Assembly (NCBI GenBank): GCA_030627905.1
Contig: DAOVRZ010000015.1
Coordinates: 1 to 64,000, forward strand
From: JAGMES01 sp023128035
GTDB taxonomy: Bacteria; Bacillota; Halanaerobiia; DY22613
Length of the DNA stretch: 64,000 nucleotides
Direction of reading: 5' to 3'
The notes beneath the pieces were generated by a model. It ran no database searches, was not told the origin of the DNA, and saw only the letters and a program-made list of their open reading frames with translations. Below are positions 32,439-39,848 of the stretch, one piece after another; position 1 is the first letter of the stretch; every line of letters starts with the position of its first letter. The position numbers and the translations under genes were made by a program.

Positions 32439-32843
32439 TTGTGTAAAGAGAAAGCTTTGACTTATGTTCGATTAGTTGAGGATGTAACCGTAGAGATTAA
32501 AGGAATCAAAATTACTTTAGGAAAAGATTTGTTAGGTGTAACTGGTGGATCAATCTTCAAAGGAAAGTATGTAGTTCATTTTTCTTATCCAGGTTGCGTT
32601 GAACTTCTTAGAGAATCTTTTAGGTATTTGGAAGATGAAGATGAATTAAAAGTAGTTGATGTGGAAGTTGGAGGAATAGGAAGCTATACACTAGTAGAAG
32701 ATCAACTTAATACATCTTTAGAAACAATCATTTCAGATTTGGAGTTTGAAGAACTAGAAGATCAGAAAGCTCTAATTATGCTTACTGTTAGAAAAGCGAC
32801 TTTATCAGAAGTTATGTCTATGCCAGAGTTTCAAGGGTTTTAA
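32439..32843 (+). CDS. Unknown early phage protein (134 aa)
   Basis: The 134-residue product is acidic with mixed alpha/beta pattern (AITLVRLVED-like start, TVRKATLSEVMS near the end). TTG is the start, behind AGGGGGTG. It has no signal peptide. No family is recognised. A CCGGGCCAGC palindromic element follows its stop directly. Confidence 0.55.
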   Translation: MCKEKALTYVRLVEDVTVEIKGIKITLGKDLLGVTGGSIFKGKYVVHFSYPGCVELLRESFRYLEDEDELKVVDVEVGGIGSYTLVEDQLNTSLETIISDLEFEELEDQKALIMLTVRKATLSEVMSMPEFQGF

Positions 32844-32883
32844 CCGGGCCAGCAGTTAAAAGATTGAAAGGATGGTGTAAGAA

Positions 32884-33400
32884 TTGGCTCTTAAGTATTT
32901 AAACAAATTTGCTCTACCTGAGGAAGGCAAGGAAGCAGAAGAGATTCTTTGGAAGTTAATTAAAGAAGTAAACCAGCATCAAAATGCACATTTAGAAAAG
33001 GCGCGATTTGACATTCTTTTTAGAACTGATGAACGGACTAAGAATAATAAAACAATTTTAGCTTCTGTAAGAAAAACGGGGGGGGATCTTAAAGCATTAT
33101 TCTGAGGTTGATTATATCCTAGAAATTTCCCTCGAAGTTTGGAGAAGGTTGGGTCGTAAGCAAAGAGAAGCTTTAGTAGATCATGAGCTTTGTCATTGTT
33201 ATGTTGATATAGTTAACGGTGATTATTTTCCGAAGCTGGAAGAGCATGATCTAACAGAATTTAAGGGTGTTGTTAGGAGACATGGCTTTTGGATGTCTGA
33301 TATAAGGGAATTTGTACAGGTTGCAATCGAAAGTGACGAGGATATACAGACCAATCTTTTTAATCAACAAAAGCAAAGTCATTTAAAAGCAGTGAAATAA
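32884..33400 (+). pseudogene. Putative phage metallopeptidase, frameshifted in a G8 run
   Basis: Frame 1 from TTG 32884 reads to ...SVRKTGG and stops at 33105. The next frame carries ILKHYSEVDYILEISLEVW and then the zinc motif HELCHC (around 33179) of the phage metallopeptidase family. With seven instead of eight G's at 33078-33085 the frame runs uninterrupted to 33400 (171 codons). The break is therefore a single-base expansion of a homopolymer: a true mutation, a phase-variable tract, or a sequencing error. The downstream part alone (from GTG/TTG near 33149) would keep the HExxH-like motif. Confidence 0.7.
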
Positions 33401-33486
33401 GCGGGCCAACGTCTCAAATGCGGTATAGTAGAACTTTAATCCTGAGTATTCCGATCAACTAACTCAAAAAAAGGAGGGGAGGGATT

Positions 33487-34824
33487 TTGTACTCGATTGA
33501 TTCAATCATCCATCTTTCCAGCAGTAAAACAATTAAACTCCTCAAAAAATCAGGAGATACCTGGGAAGCGGTAGATATAGAAACTGGAGAACTACTTCAA
33601 ATTTCAGCAAGTGAATTACCAGCTCCAGTATTTGGGGTAAAGGCCAAAGTCAAAAGGATTTTCAAAGGCTACACATTTGAATTGAATGAAATAGTAGCAA
33701 AAACCCCAAAGAATTCAAAATATGACTGGATGGTAACTACAAAATATGGGCCAGCGCAGTCAGAAAGAGAATGTGATCTTGTACTCATTGAAGCTGCACC
33801 AAATGAGCAAGAAAAACCAGTTGAAAAAGAAGTTGTACCAGTTGAGGAGAAAAGTTCGCAACTACCAGAGCCAGAAATTGAACAAAAAGATTCAGGCTTT
33901 AAAATAGGCGATTCTGTAATTTTTCACCGCGATAGACTTTGGAAATCAGAAATTGTAGGAAAGCCATCAAAACCTGAACATCTCCAGTACGATTGGATCG
34001 TGAAGCATACTGTAGGAGATCAGTACACTTTCACTGCGCCATGCTATGAGTCGGAATTTCTGAACGAACTACCAGAAGAATCTATTGAACCAGAAGAAGT
34101 TGAACCAATTGAACCAGAAGAGATCAAAGAAATTCTTCCCCAAAAAAAAGAGAGCGTGGAAAGTATGGACCCTAACAGACCTTTTCAAGATGGTGATCCA
34201 GTCTCTGGTTATATTTTAGGTCGTAACCTTGGTTATCTTGGAACAATTGAAAAAGAATGTGAACTCCAGCATTATGATTTCTGGATCAAAACACCTGGAC
34301 TTGATTTTCTCATTCCACGCAAAACAGAGCATTTGAGACACTTTGTAGAAGGAGAGATTCAAAAGCCAGCTCCAGTAATTGAAGAACCAAAACCTGCAGA
34401 TCTAGAAATTGGTGACACTATCAGGGCCAGCTATCCAGATCGGGAAGTGAAAGAAGCAATCTACAAAGGATACATTACAAAAGTAACTGAGTACGAATAT
34501 CACACAGAAGTAGTAAGGGCAAATCCATATTACGAATTCGACCATCATTACATACTAAGTCTAAAATTTCCAAAGGAAAATGTGGAAAAAGCGGGCCAAT
34601 TTTGCCCGGCACTTCAAGAAGCGTTTCGAGTAGGAATAGCACCATGGAAGAGGATCGAGGAAGGCGTTGAGATTGAACTAGATCCATCCGAACCAGTTAC
34701 AGAAGAATCACCTAAAAGTCTTACCTTCGGTGAGGATTCAATAGAAACTGGCCCGGGCCAGCGTTCAGAGAAAAGCAAGCCTGAGGAAGTTTTAGAAGAT
34801 CAGATAAGTTTATTTGGTTTTTGA
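33487..34824 (+). CDS. Unknown multi-module early protein with C-terminal clamp-like motif
   Basis: The 445-residue acidic protein has four beta-rich modules of 55-65 residues that share a GDxV...YDW/YDF pattern (GVKAKVKRIF, FKIGDSVIFHR, FQDGDPVSGYI, LEIGDTIRASY), joined by Pro/Glu-rich linkers (EPEEVEPIEPEEI). The modules resemble SH3/KOW-like folds, but this is not assured. It ends EDQISLFGF, matching the bacterial sliding-clamp binding consensus QxSLF. TTG start after AGGAGGGGAGG. A scaffold tethered to the replication clamp is a reasonable guess. Confidence 0.6.
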   Translation: MYSIDSIIHLSSSKTIKLLKKSGDTWEAVDIETGELLQISASELPAPVFGVKAKVKRIFKGYTFELNEIVAKTPKNSKYDWMVTTKYGPAQSERECDLVLIEAAPNEQEKPVEKEVVPVEEKSSQLPEPEIEQKDSGFKIGDSVIFHRDRLWKSEIVGKPSKPEHLQYDWIVKHTVGDQYTFTAPCYESEFLNELPEESIEPEEVEPIEPEEIKEILPQKKESVESMDPNRPFQDGDPVSGYILGRNLGYLGTIEKECELQHYDFWIKTPGLDFLIPRKTEHLRHFVEGEIQKPAPVIEEPKPADLEIGDTIRASYPDREVKEAIYKGYITKVTEYEYHTEVVRANPYYEFDHHYILSLKFPKENVEKAGQFCPALQEAFRVGIAPWKRIEEGVEIELDPSEPVTEESPKSLTFGEDSIETGPGQRSEKSKPEEVLEDQISLFGF

Positions 34825-34838
34825 AAGGAGAGATCACA

Positions 34839-35318
34839 TTGAAAACATATAGATTTTCAAAAGAAGAATTTTTAGTAAAGATCGAACAGATACCGAAAAT
34901 AGGAGGTTTTCTCTATTTTCCAGATGATCCACTTGGAGAGTTTGGATTTGAAGGAAATGGTGGAGTTGACTTTGAGAATATGGTTTTCTATCAAGACGAA
35001 AGTGCGTTACGAAAATTAGGAGGCGAAGGTTCTAAGGACGCTGATGGTTTGACAGTTTATAAAGTGGTCGATTATGTGATTTGGAAAGATGAAACCAAAG
35101 TAAGATATTATGAATATATTTATAAAAAGTTTACTAATTGGAAAAGTAAATTTACTAGTGCTAAAGAATTGCATAATTATTTCAAAGCACTTCACCTTAA
35201 AAGAAGTGCGGAATTAATAAAAATCGTGTTAGTAAATGAAGAAGGCGAAATTGAAGATGTTTATCTTAAAGAATGTACTACATCAGTTGAGTATGATTGG
35301 AACTTATTTGTGTATTAG
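34839..35318 (+). CDS. Unknown early phage protein (159 aa)
   Basis: The product is alpha/beta with many aromatics (GGFLYFPDDPLGEFGFEG, VRYYEYIYKKF) and has no signal peptide or known motif. AAAGGAGAGA favours TTG 34839 over the TTG at 34821 that overlaps the previous stop. A 16-bp palindrome GCTGGCCCGGGCCAGC directly follows and includes part of its stop codon. Function unknown. Confidence 0.55.
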   Translation: MKTYRFSKEEFLVKIEQIPKIGGFLYFPDDPLGEFGFEGNGGVDFENMVFYQDESALRKLGGEGSKDADGLTVYKVVDYVIWKDETKVRYYEYIYKKFTNWKSKFTSAKELHNYFKALHLKRSAELIKIVLVNEEGEIEDVYLKECTTSVEYDWNLFVY

Positions 35319-35352
35319 CTGGCCCGGGCCAGCAGTAAGGAGATGAAAGCGA

Positions 35353-35718
35353 ATGAAACTTGTTGCATCTGAAACTAGTGACATGATTGCACTAGCTCAG
35401 TACCTGGACTTACTTAAATTGTGCTTTTTACATATTCCAAATGAGGGGAAGAGATCAAAACACACGGGTGCTATCCTAAAAATGATGGGCCTCAAAAAAG
35501 GAGCCCCTGACCTACTAATCTTCGATTCTCCTCCTTTAGATTTGGGGAAGAAAGGAACAGCAATTGAGTTTAAAAAGATCGGTGGCAAGGCCACAAAAGA
35601 GCAAGAAGAATGGCTGGAAAAGTTAAACCAAAGGGGTTGGAAAGCAATAATCTGTGAAGGTATAGACGAAGCTATGAAAGTGATTCAAGAGTTAGGTTAT
35701 GGAAAGAGGAGGCAGTGA
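35353..35718 (+). CDS. VRR-NUC domain nuclease
   Basis: The 121-residue protein is a standalone VRR-NUC (PD-(D/E)xK) domain: GAPDLLIF supplies the Asp and AIEFKK the Glu-x-Lys, with QEEWLEKLNQRGWKA in the usual third position. Phage copies are thought to act as structure-specific nucleases in replication or recombination. AAGGAGATGAAAGCG precedes the ATG. It lies within the early operon. Confidence 0.85.
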   Translation: MKLVASETSDMIALAQYLDLLKLCFLHIPNEGKRSKHTGAILKMMGLKKGAPDLLIFDSPPLDLGKKGTAIEFKKIGGKATKEQEEWLEKLNQRGWKAIICEGIDEAMKVIQELGYGKRRQ

Positions 35719-35719
35719 G

Positions 35720-36421
35720 ATGGAATATAAACTAAAAGCTGGTGATCGAGTTGTCGTGCATACTTGTTTAGAAGCAAAAAACCCAAAATACTTCGGAAAG
35801 ATATTGGATGTCGAGACAGATCAATTTGAAAAGATGGGTCAGGAAGTTGTAATGCTGAAAGGTGATAGTTGCGAGACTTATGTCAGGTTTCTTCAGAAGG
35901 TTGATGATCCGCGAATCGATGCTTTTGAAAAGATTGTAGAAAACGACTTTGGGAATTTTCCATGCATTCTGATAGAAGTCAGTTGTGACACAACTTGTAG
36001 GGAGTGTATTCTCAATGAGTTAATGGAACCGAAAGAGGTTTTAAGCATTGAAAAATGGACTTGGGAAACAGAGAATAAAGATTGGTGGGAAAATCCATCA
36101 GTTGAAACTAGGGAAGAAGCTATTGAACGAGCTAAAAAAGAAGGCTTAAAGAAATTTGTCATAGGACAATGCGAGAAACACGTCCTTCCTAGTGTGGATG
36201 CAGATTCAATACTTGAGAATATGTCTGATACTTTGGATGATGAAGTTTCCGAAGCTGGGGAAAGATGGTATGGAGATATTTCTTTAGAAGATACGCAATT
36301 ACTGGAAAATATGTTGAATGAGACCCTGATCAAGTGGGCGGATCAGACCAAGAACCACCCAAGCAGCTACACTGTTATTGGAATTGAAGAAATCCAAGTT
36401 GAGAGGACTAAGGATGAGTAA
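35720..36421 (+). CDS. Unknown phage protein (233 aa)
   Basis: The N-terminal ~55 residues (LKAGDRVVVHTCLEAKNP, KYFGKILDV) look like a small SH3/KOW-type barrel similar to the modules in the protein at 33487. The rest is helical and acidic, with four Cys in CDTTCRECIL that could bind metal. AAGAGGAGGC favours ATG 35720, overlapping nothing but abutting the nuclease stop. Function unknown. Confidence 0.5.
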   Translation: MEYKLKAGDRVVVHTCLEAKNPKYFGKILDVETDQFEKMGQEVVMLKGDSCETYVRFLQKVDDPRIDAFEKIVENDFGNFPCILIEVSCDTTCRECILNELMEPKEVLSIEKWTWETENKDWWENPSVETREEAIERAKKEGLKKFVIGQCEKHVLPSVDADSILENMSDTLDDEVSEAGERWYGDISLEDTQLLENMLNETLIKWADQTKNHPSSYTVIGIEEIQVERTKDE

Positions 36422-36602
36422 AGTTAAACACTGGAAAGAAGAGAACTGGGCTTGTGGAGTCTGTGAAACGAATCAAGACGTATTTAGAATTCAGATCAGG
36501 AAGACTGTTATATATTTGTGTAAAACTTGTTTGAAAGAAATTTGCGAAGAAATTGAAAGGAAGGGAAAGCATGAACTTAAACCAATTCCAAAAGAGAGTT
36601 AA
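36414..36602 (+). CDS. Small zinc-ribbon protein
   Basis: The 62-residue product has two CxxC pairs (CGVC and CKTC) spaced 24 residues apart, a typical zinc ribbon (treble-clef-like). GAGGACTAAGG precedes ATG 36414, which overlaps the upstream stop. Probably a small nucleic-acid or protein-binding early protein. Confidence 0.65.
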   Translation: MSKVKHWKEENWACGVCETNQDVFRIQIRKTVIYLCKTCLKEICEEIERKGKHELKPIPKES

Positions 36603-36906
36603 CAAAATAAATGCTATGGCTGGGAAGGCAAAGCCCGAAGATATGAGTGTAGGTAAGTGTTACGATGAAACCACTCACGAAACTTTAATGATGTCGTCGT
36701 TGATTGGACAACTAAGCAATTCACTTCATCCCGAAACATTTATACAGACTACACCAAAGCAGATACTTGCAGCAATGATGGTATCTGTATCAAATATAAC
36801 TTCGCTATACGACATTGATCTCGAAGAACTTGCAAAGATTGGTGAAAGGGATTTAAAGGAGAAATTCGGATTAAAAAATTTGATTATAGGAGATGAAACT
36901 AATTAG
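36571..36906 (+). CDS. Unknown early phage protein (111 aa)
   Basis: The product (MNLNQFQKRVNKINAMAG...) is helical; HETLMMSSLIGQLSNSL and TPKQILAAMMVSVSNI suggest a four-helix arrangement, perhaps distantly like MazG-type all-alpha folds, but I see no ExxE motif. AAAGGAAGGGAAAGC supports ATG 36571 inside the previous gene's 3' end. Function unknown. Confidence 0.55.
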   Translation: MNLNQFQKRVNKINAMAGKAKPEDMSVGKCYDETTHETLMMSSLIGQLSNSLHPETFIQTTPKQILAAMMVSVSNITSLYDIDLEELAKIGERDLKEKFGLKNLIIGDETN

Positions 36907-37022
36907 AAATAAAAACACTGAGACCGAAAGAGTTGTGGAGAAAATCAAGAAAAATTCCGCTCTTTCGGGTAGACAGATAGAGAAGATAGCAACAAAGGTA
37001 TATAAGGAAGCTGGCCCTTAAA
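36894..37022 (+). CDS. Small basic protein (42 aa)
   Basis: ATG 36894 overlaps the upstream stop and opens a 42-codon frame (MKLIRNKNTETERVVEKIKK..., ending KEAGP). The ribosome binding site (TAGGAG) is very close to the ATG. The overlap, basic helix and lack of intervening space support it as a real small gene. No function can be suggested. Confidence 0.4.
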
Positions 37023-37027
37023 ATAAG

Positions 37028-37102
37028 TTGACCGAAGTCGAAATGAACAGAGAAGAATTCGAAGCCATAAAAGATGCTGGCGTTTCAATTCGTGAACTAT
37101 AG
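37028..37102 (+). CDS. Possible 24-residue peptide
   Basis: TTG 37028 opens MTEVEMNREEFEAIKDAGVS plus four residues, ending 3 nt before the ribosome binding site of the next gene. There is no good site of its own except AAGGAAG 20 nt upstream. It may be only a spacer frame. Confidence 0.25.
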   Translation: MTEVEMNREEFEAIKDAGVSIREL

Positions 37103-37113
37103 GAGTGATGCTT

Positions 37114-37605
37114 ATGACTGGATTCGGTGTAGAAAAGAAAGTAAGAAGGGTAATTCGGAGTGAAGACGAGATAGTAAGTGTAGATCCCGAGATACGTGAG
37201 ATCATAAGAGCGTGCGATCAAGGAAAATACGACTGGTATGTTACGGATTTTGAAAAACATGAAATCCGTGTTACAGAGGGAGATCTAGAGTTAATCGTGC
37301 AATGGGGATTTGCACCTGGAGCCAAAGTCAATGTATTTATCCCTGATGATAACGGTCGTTTTCAAACGGATCCTCTGGAGTTATGGATCACTACTACAAT
37401 AACCAGAAGGTTTTCGGAGGGATGGTGGGCTGTAAAATGGCCTGACGGTAGAAGAGAATTGTTTTTTCCTGAAAACCAATTAGAGTTATTAGAACCAGCT
37501 CCATCTCTTGTAATTGGAGTAGAGCCGGTGGAAGTCGTAGAGATAGAACAAAGTCAACTTGATCTAGAGATTGGAGAGCAAATTAGTCTATTCGTGGCCT
37601 CGTAA
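37114..37605 (+). CDS. Unknown early protein with C-terminal QISLF clamp-like motif
   Basis: The 163-residue product has a SH3/Tudor-like central part (GAKVNVFIPDDNG, WWAVKWPDGRRELFFPENQL) and ends with IEQSQLDLEIGEQISLFVAS. EQISLF matches the sliding-clamp binding consensus, and QLDLE just before may be a second, weaker copy. The N-terminus has SVDPEIREIIRACDQGKYDWYV, a WYV stretch also seen as YDWMV/YDWIV in the protein at 33487. AGGAG places the start at ATG 37114. Confidence 0.55.
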   Translation: MTGFGVEKKVRRVIRSEDEIVSVDPEIREIIRACDQGKYDWYVTDFEKHEIRVTEGDLELIVQWGFAPGAKVNVFIPDDNGRFQTDPLELWITTTITRRFSEGWWAVKWPDGRRELFFPENQLELLEPAPSLVIGVEPVEVVEIEQSQLDLEIGEQISLFVAS

Positions 37606-37643
37606 CTTGGCCCAGAATTGAGAGATACGAAAGAGGGAATCCA

Positions 37644-38060
37644 TTGGAAAAGATTTTACAGAGAATCCGTCAAGTTAGAATGACCGTCGAAGAATCGGAA
37701 GGTACATTTAAATATACCTGCCACCTAATGAAAACACCCGGAGCTTTAGAACATCATTACACAATTTATTTAAACTTAGAAGAGGACATGATCCAGTGGG
37801 TTCTCAAAAGAACTGCTTTTACAGGTAGACCTAAGAAAAGACGGTATAAGGATTCTATTTTGGAACACTCAGACGAGCAGACTAGAGAAAATGTATGCTT
37901 TAGATCAGGCACAGAGCCATTAGAAAATCCTGTGAAGCTTTTAGCACTACTTGAAGAGTTGGCCCGGATTGAAAATGGGATTAAGTTCCCACTTGGGAAG
38001 ATAGAGCAAGTTGGTAAGAAGGCTAGTAAACAAGAGATTGGGGAAGTATCTTTGTTTTAA
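37644..38060 (+). CDS. Unknown early protein ending in EVSLF
   Basis: The 138-residue protein (begins EKILQRIRQVRMTVEESEG) is basic and beta-rich, with two cysteines. It ends QEIGEVSLF, a third SLF tail in this region, though the Gln of the clamp motif is replaced by Glu. TTG start after GAAAGAGGG. It could be a DNA-binding partner recruited to replication forks; no family is recognised. Confidence 0.5.
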   Translation: MEKILQRIRQVRMTVEESEGTFKYTCHLMKTPGALEHHYTIYLNLEEDMIQWVLKRTAFTGRPKKRRYKDSILEHSDEQTRENVCFRSGTEPLENPVKLLALLEELARIENGIKFPLGKIEQVGKKASKQEIGEVSLF

Positions 38061-38081
38061 TAATGAAAGCTGGCCCTTGAT

Positions 38082-38118
38082 TTAGAAATAGACCAGCCAT
38101 AAGCTAGTCTATTTCTAA
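38082..38118. repeat. 12-bp inverted repeat after the early replication block
   Basis: TTAGAAATAGAC and GTCTATTTCTAA flank a 13-nt loop. No T run follows. It separates the SLF-tail genes from the next block and may be a processing or regulatory hairpin. Confidence 0.5.
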
Positions 38119-38221
38119 AAAGGGGATTGAGCAAAAAACTTACGAGAGGTGTTGCGTCTAGATGGTAGTAGTATGCCTGTTTAGTTAGAATATTATCAAG
38201 ATTTTAGGTAGGTGATTTGAA

Positions 38222-38362
38222 TTGATCAACCGGAGAAAGTGGATCACAGGAATGTTTTTGATAGTATTGGTTGGCTTGTGTGTTATTGCAAAAGAAATCG
38301 ACTGGAGTTGGTTAGCTCTAATTACTGCCCTTGTATGGGCAGATGAAAAGAAAGGGGATTGA
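38222..38362 (+). CDS. Small membrane protein (46 aa)
   Basis: TTG 38222, behind AGGTAGGTGA, opens a 46-codon frame: basic start MINRRKW, one hydrophobic segment (ITGMFLIVLVGLCVIA), then WLALITALVW and an acidic tail. It is a single- or two-pass membrane peptide. Too short for most automatic gene callers. Function unknown; superinfection exclusion or holin-like roles are possible. Confidence 0.5.
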   Translation: MINRRKWITGMFLIVLVGLCVIAKEIDWSWLALITALVWADEKKGD

Positions 38363-38367
38363 TATAC

Positions 38368-38529
38368 ATGATTGAAGTAACCTGTGGTATTTGTGGTGAG
38401 AAGTCTGAGGTAAGTTGTCCTAATGATATATATGGATATTATGAAAAAATAGGAAAAGAATGGATGTGTAATAAATGCAAAAAGAAGGTAATCGAGATTG
38501 CAAAAAGAGAAGCTGCAAAGAAAAGCTAG
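38368..38529 (+). CDS. Small zinc-ribbon protein (53 aa)
   Basis: ATG 38368 follows AAAGGGGA and encodes 53 residues with CGIC and CNKC knuckles about 23 residues apart (MIEVTCGICGEKSEVSC..., WMCNKCKKK), plus a basic tail. A small zinc ribbon, the second such gene in this early operon and of similar size to the one at 36414. Confidence 0.6.
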   Translation: MIEVTCGICGEKSEVSCPNDIYGYYEKIGKEWMCNKCKKKVIEIAKREAAKKS

Positions 38530-38617
38530 AAGCAAGTGATCCTTATTATGGTGGATGGCTGGGGAGAATTATGAAAGAAAAGACAGCAGTTAGTATGGAT
38601 TGAGAGGAGAGGTAAAA

Positions 38618-38851
38618 GTGATTAAGATATATCACAATAAAGAGAAATTGCCAGAATGTATTAAGAAAGGGTTAGAGCCCAATGATAAAGGCTGGAAATT
38701 CATAATAGTATATGGGGATTCTGTAAATGATATGGATTTTGCAGATGAAATTGCTAAATCTTTAAGTAGTAATTTTTATGATGGCAAATGTAGAGATGAA
38801 GACAGACTTTTTATAGATGTGTTTTTAATCGTGCCTGAAAGGACTGGTTAA
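38618..38851 (+). CDS. Unknown small protein (77 aa)
   Basis: GTG 38618 is behind GAGGAGAGG; the longest frame would begin at TTG 38600 but places the site inside the gene. The product reads KIYHNKEKLPECIKKG... and IDVFLIVPERTG, alpha/beta, two Cys. Not recognised. Confidence 0.5.
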   Translation: MIKIYHNKEKLPECIKKGLEPNDKGWKFIIVYGDSVNDMDFADEIAKSLSSNFYDGKCRDEDRLFIDVFLIVPERTG

Positions 38852-38855
38852 TAAG

Positions 38856-39188
38856 ATGACTGAAAAAAATATTTATGAAATCAGCAAGTGTAGCTATTGT
38901 TGTGAAGAAGAGAATGTAATTACCCGACCTACTCCTTTTTTAGCAGATGAAGGTATGATGTGTAAATACTGCTGGGATAACACCCAAGAAGAGTATAAAA
39001 ATTCAACAAGTGAATATATTCCTGATTTTGAATCAGGCCCTGGATTTGCAGATACTAAAGTAAAATGGATTCAAAAAGAAGTAGAATTTATCAGAAATCT
39101 TTTGAAGAGCAAGGATAGAGACATTGTAAAGGAAGCTATTGCAGAATACTTGTTAGATGATCACCTAGAAAGGACTAGTAAAGAATGA
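38856..39188 (+). CDS. Zinc-finger-type early protein (110 aa)
   Basis: N-terminal CSYCC and CKYC motifs (residues ~12-39) suggest a zinc ribbon; the remainder is helical and acidic (WIQKEVEFIRNLLKSKDRDIV). It overlaps the following ArpU-like gene by 4 bp (ATGA), suggesting coupling to that late regulator. Function unknown. Confidence 0.55.
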   Translation: MTEKNIYEISKCSYCCEEENVITRPTPFLADEGMMCKYCWDNTQEEYKNSTSEYIPDFESGPGFADTKVKWIQKEVEFIRNLLKSKDRDIVKEAIAEYLLDDHLERTSKE

Positions 39189-39646
39189 TTAAAGAAAAGA
39201 CTGACCAACAGAAGGAATGGGAACGAAATAAGAAGTCATTAGCAATGATACTCAAAGAATATACAAAAAATAGATCCGACTTAATACTTAATACTGTAGA
39301 GCGTGACAACCTAGATTGTTCACCAGGTGCAATTAATTATAAAGCAGTAATATCATCAGCGAGCAATAGGATAAGCTCAGTGGTTGAGAATTTCACAATT
39401 AAAAGTAATGATCTTAAAGATCAAGCAAAGAAATATTATAAAAGAGTAGTACTTATAGAAGGTGCATTGATTAGGTTAACAGCGAATCAAAGAAAAGTTA
39501 TCAAGATGAAATATTTCGATGGCTATAACTATGATGACATTGCTGGACTATTACATAGAGATCGTACAACAGTAATTAGAATTAGAAATGCAGCTTTTAA
39601 GGAATTTCTTAAAATCAACCTAATTAATAAGTATGAGGAAATCTAA
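39185..39646 (+). CDS. ArpU/sigma-70 region 4-like late transcription regulator
   Basis: The 153-residue protein carries a sigma-70 region 4-type HTH at the C-terminus (LTANQRKVIKMKYFDGYNYDDI..., LHRDRTTVIRIRN). It matches ArpU-family regulators that switch on late genes in Firmicutes phages. It is the last early gene and stands directly before a promoter with upstream direct repeats (39649-39710) that is its likely target. Confidence 0.75.
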   Translation: MIKEKTDQQKEWERNKKSLAMILKEYTKNRSDLILNTVERDNLDCSPGAINYKAVISSASNRISSVVENFTIKSNDLKDQAKKYYKRVVLIEGALIRLTANQRKVIKMKYFDGYNYDDIAGLLHRDRTTVIRIRNAAFKEFLKINLINKYEEI

Positions 39647-39648
39647 AA

Positions 39649-39710
39649 CGCCACTGTTTTGCAACCGAAATGCCACTTGAATTTGACAAATCGAGGGTAT
39701 ATACTTTAAT
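39649..39710 (+). promoter_or_regulatory. Putative late promoter with two GCCACT repeats
   Basis: CGCCACT (39649-39655) and TGCCACT (39671-39677) lie 22 bp apart, two helical turns, upstream of TTGACA (39683-39688), 16 nt, TTTAAT (39705-39710). The arrangement suits activation by the adjacent ArpU-like protein. Confidence 0.6.
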
Positions 39711-39740
39711 TAGTAAACGACCTCAGAGCTAAACGTCCCA

Positions 39741-39784
39741 AAAAAGACTGATCTTGAATGAATGTTCAAGGTTGGTCTTTTTGT
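39741..39784 (+). terminator. Terminator between early and late regions
   Basis: AAAAAGACTGATCTTGAA pairs with TTCAAGGTTGGTCTTTTT around a 5-nt loop with a few mismatches, followed by GT and AT-rich DNA. It lies downstream of the putative late promoter, so antitermination may be required. Confidence 0.65.
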
Positions 39785-39848
39785 ATTATAGAGGTAGTTG
39801 GCCCGGAGTTAAATCTTCGGGTTTTTTCTATTTGAGGAGGCGAGTAGA

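Noticed and set aside
38061..38221. 12-bp dyad at 38082 as a terminator
   Set aside because: No T run follows on either strand, and early genes continue in the same direction.
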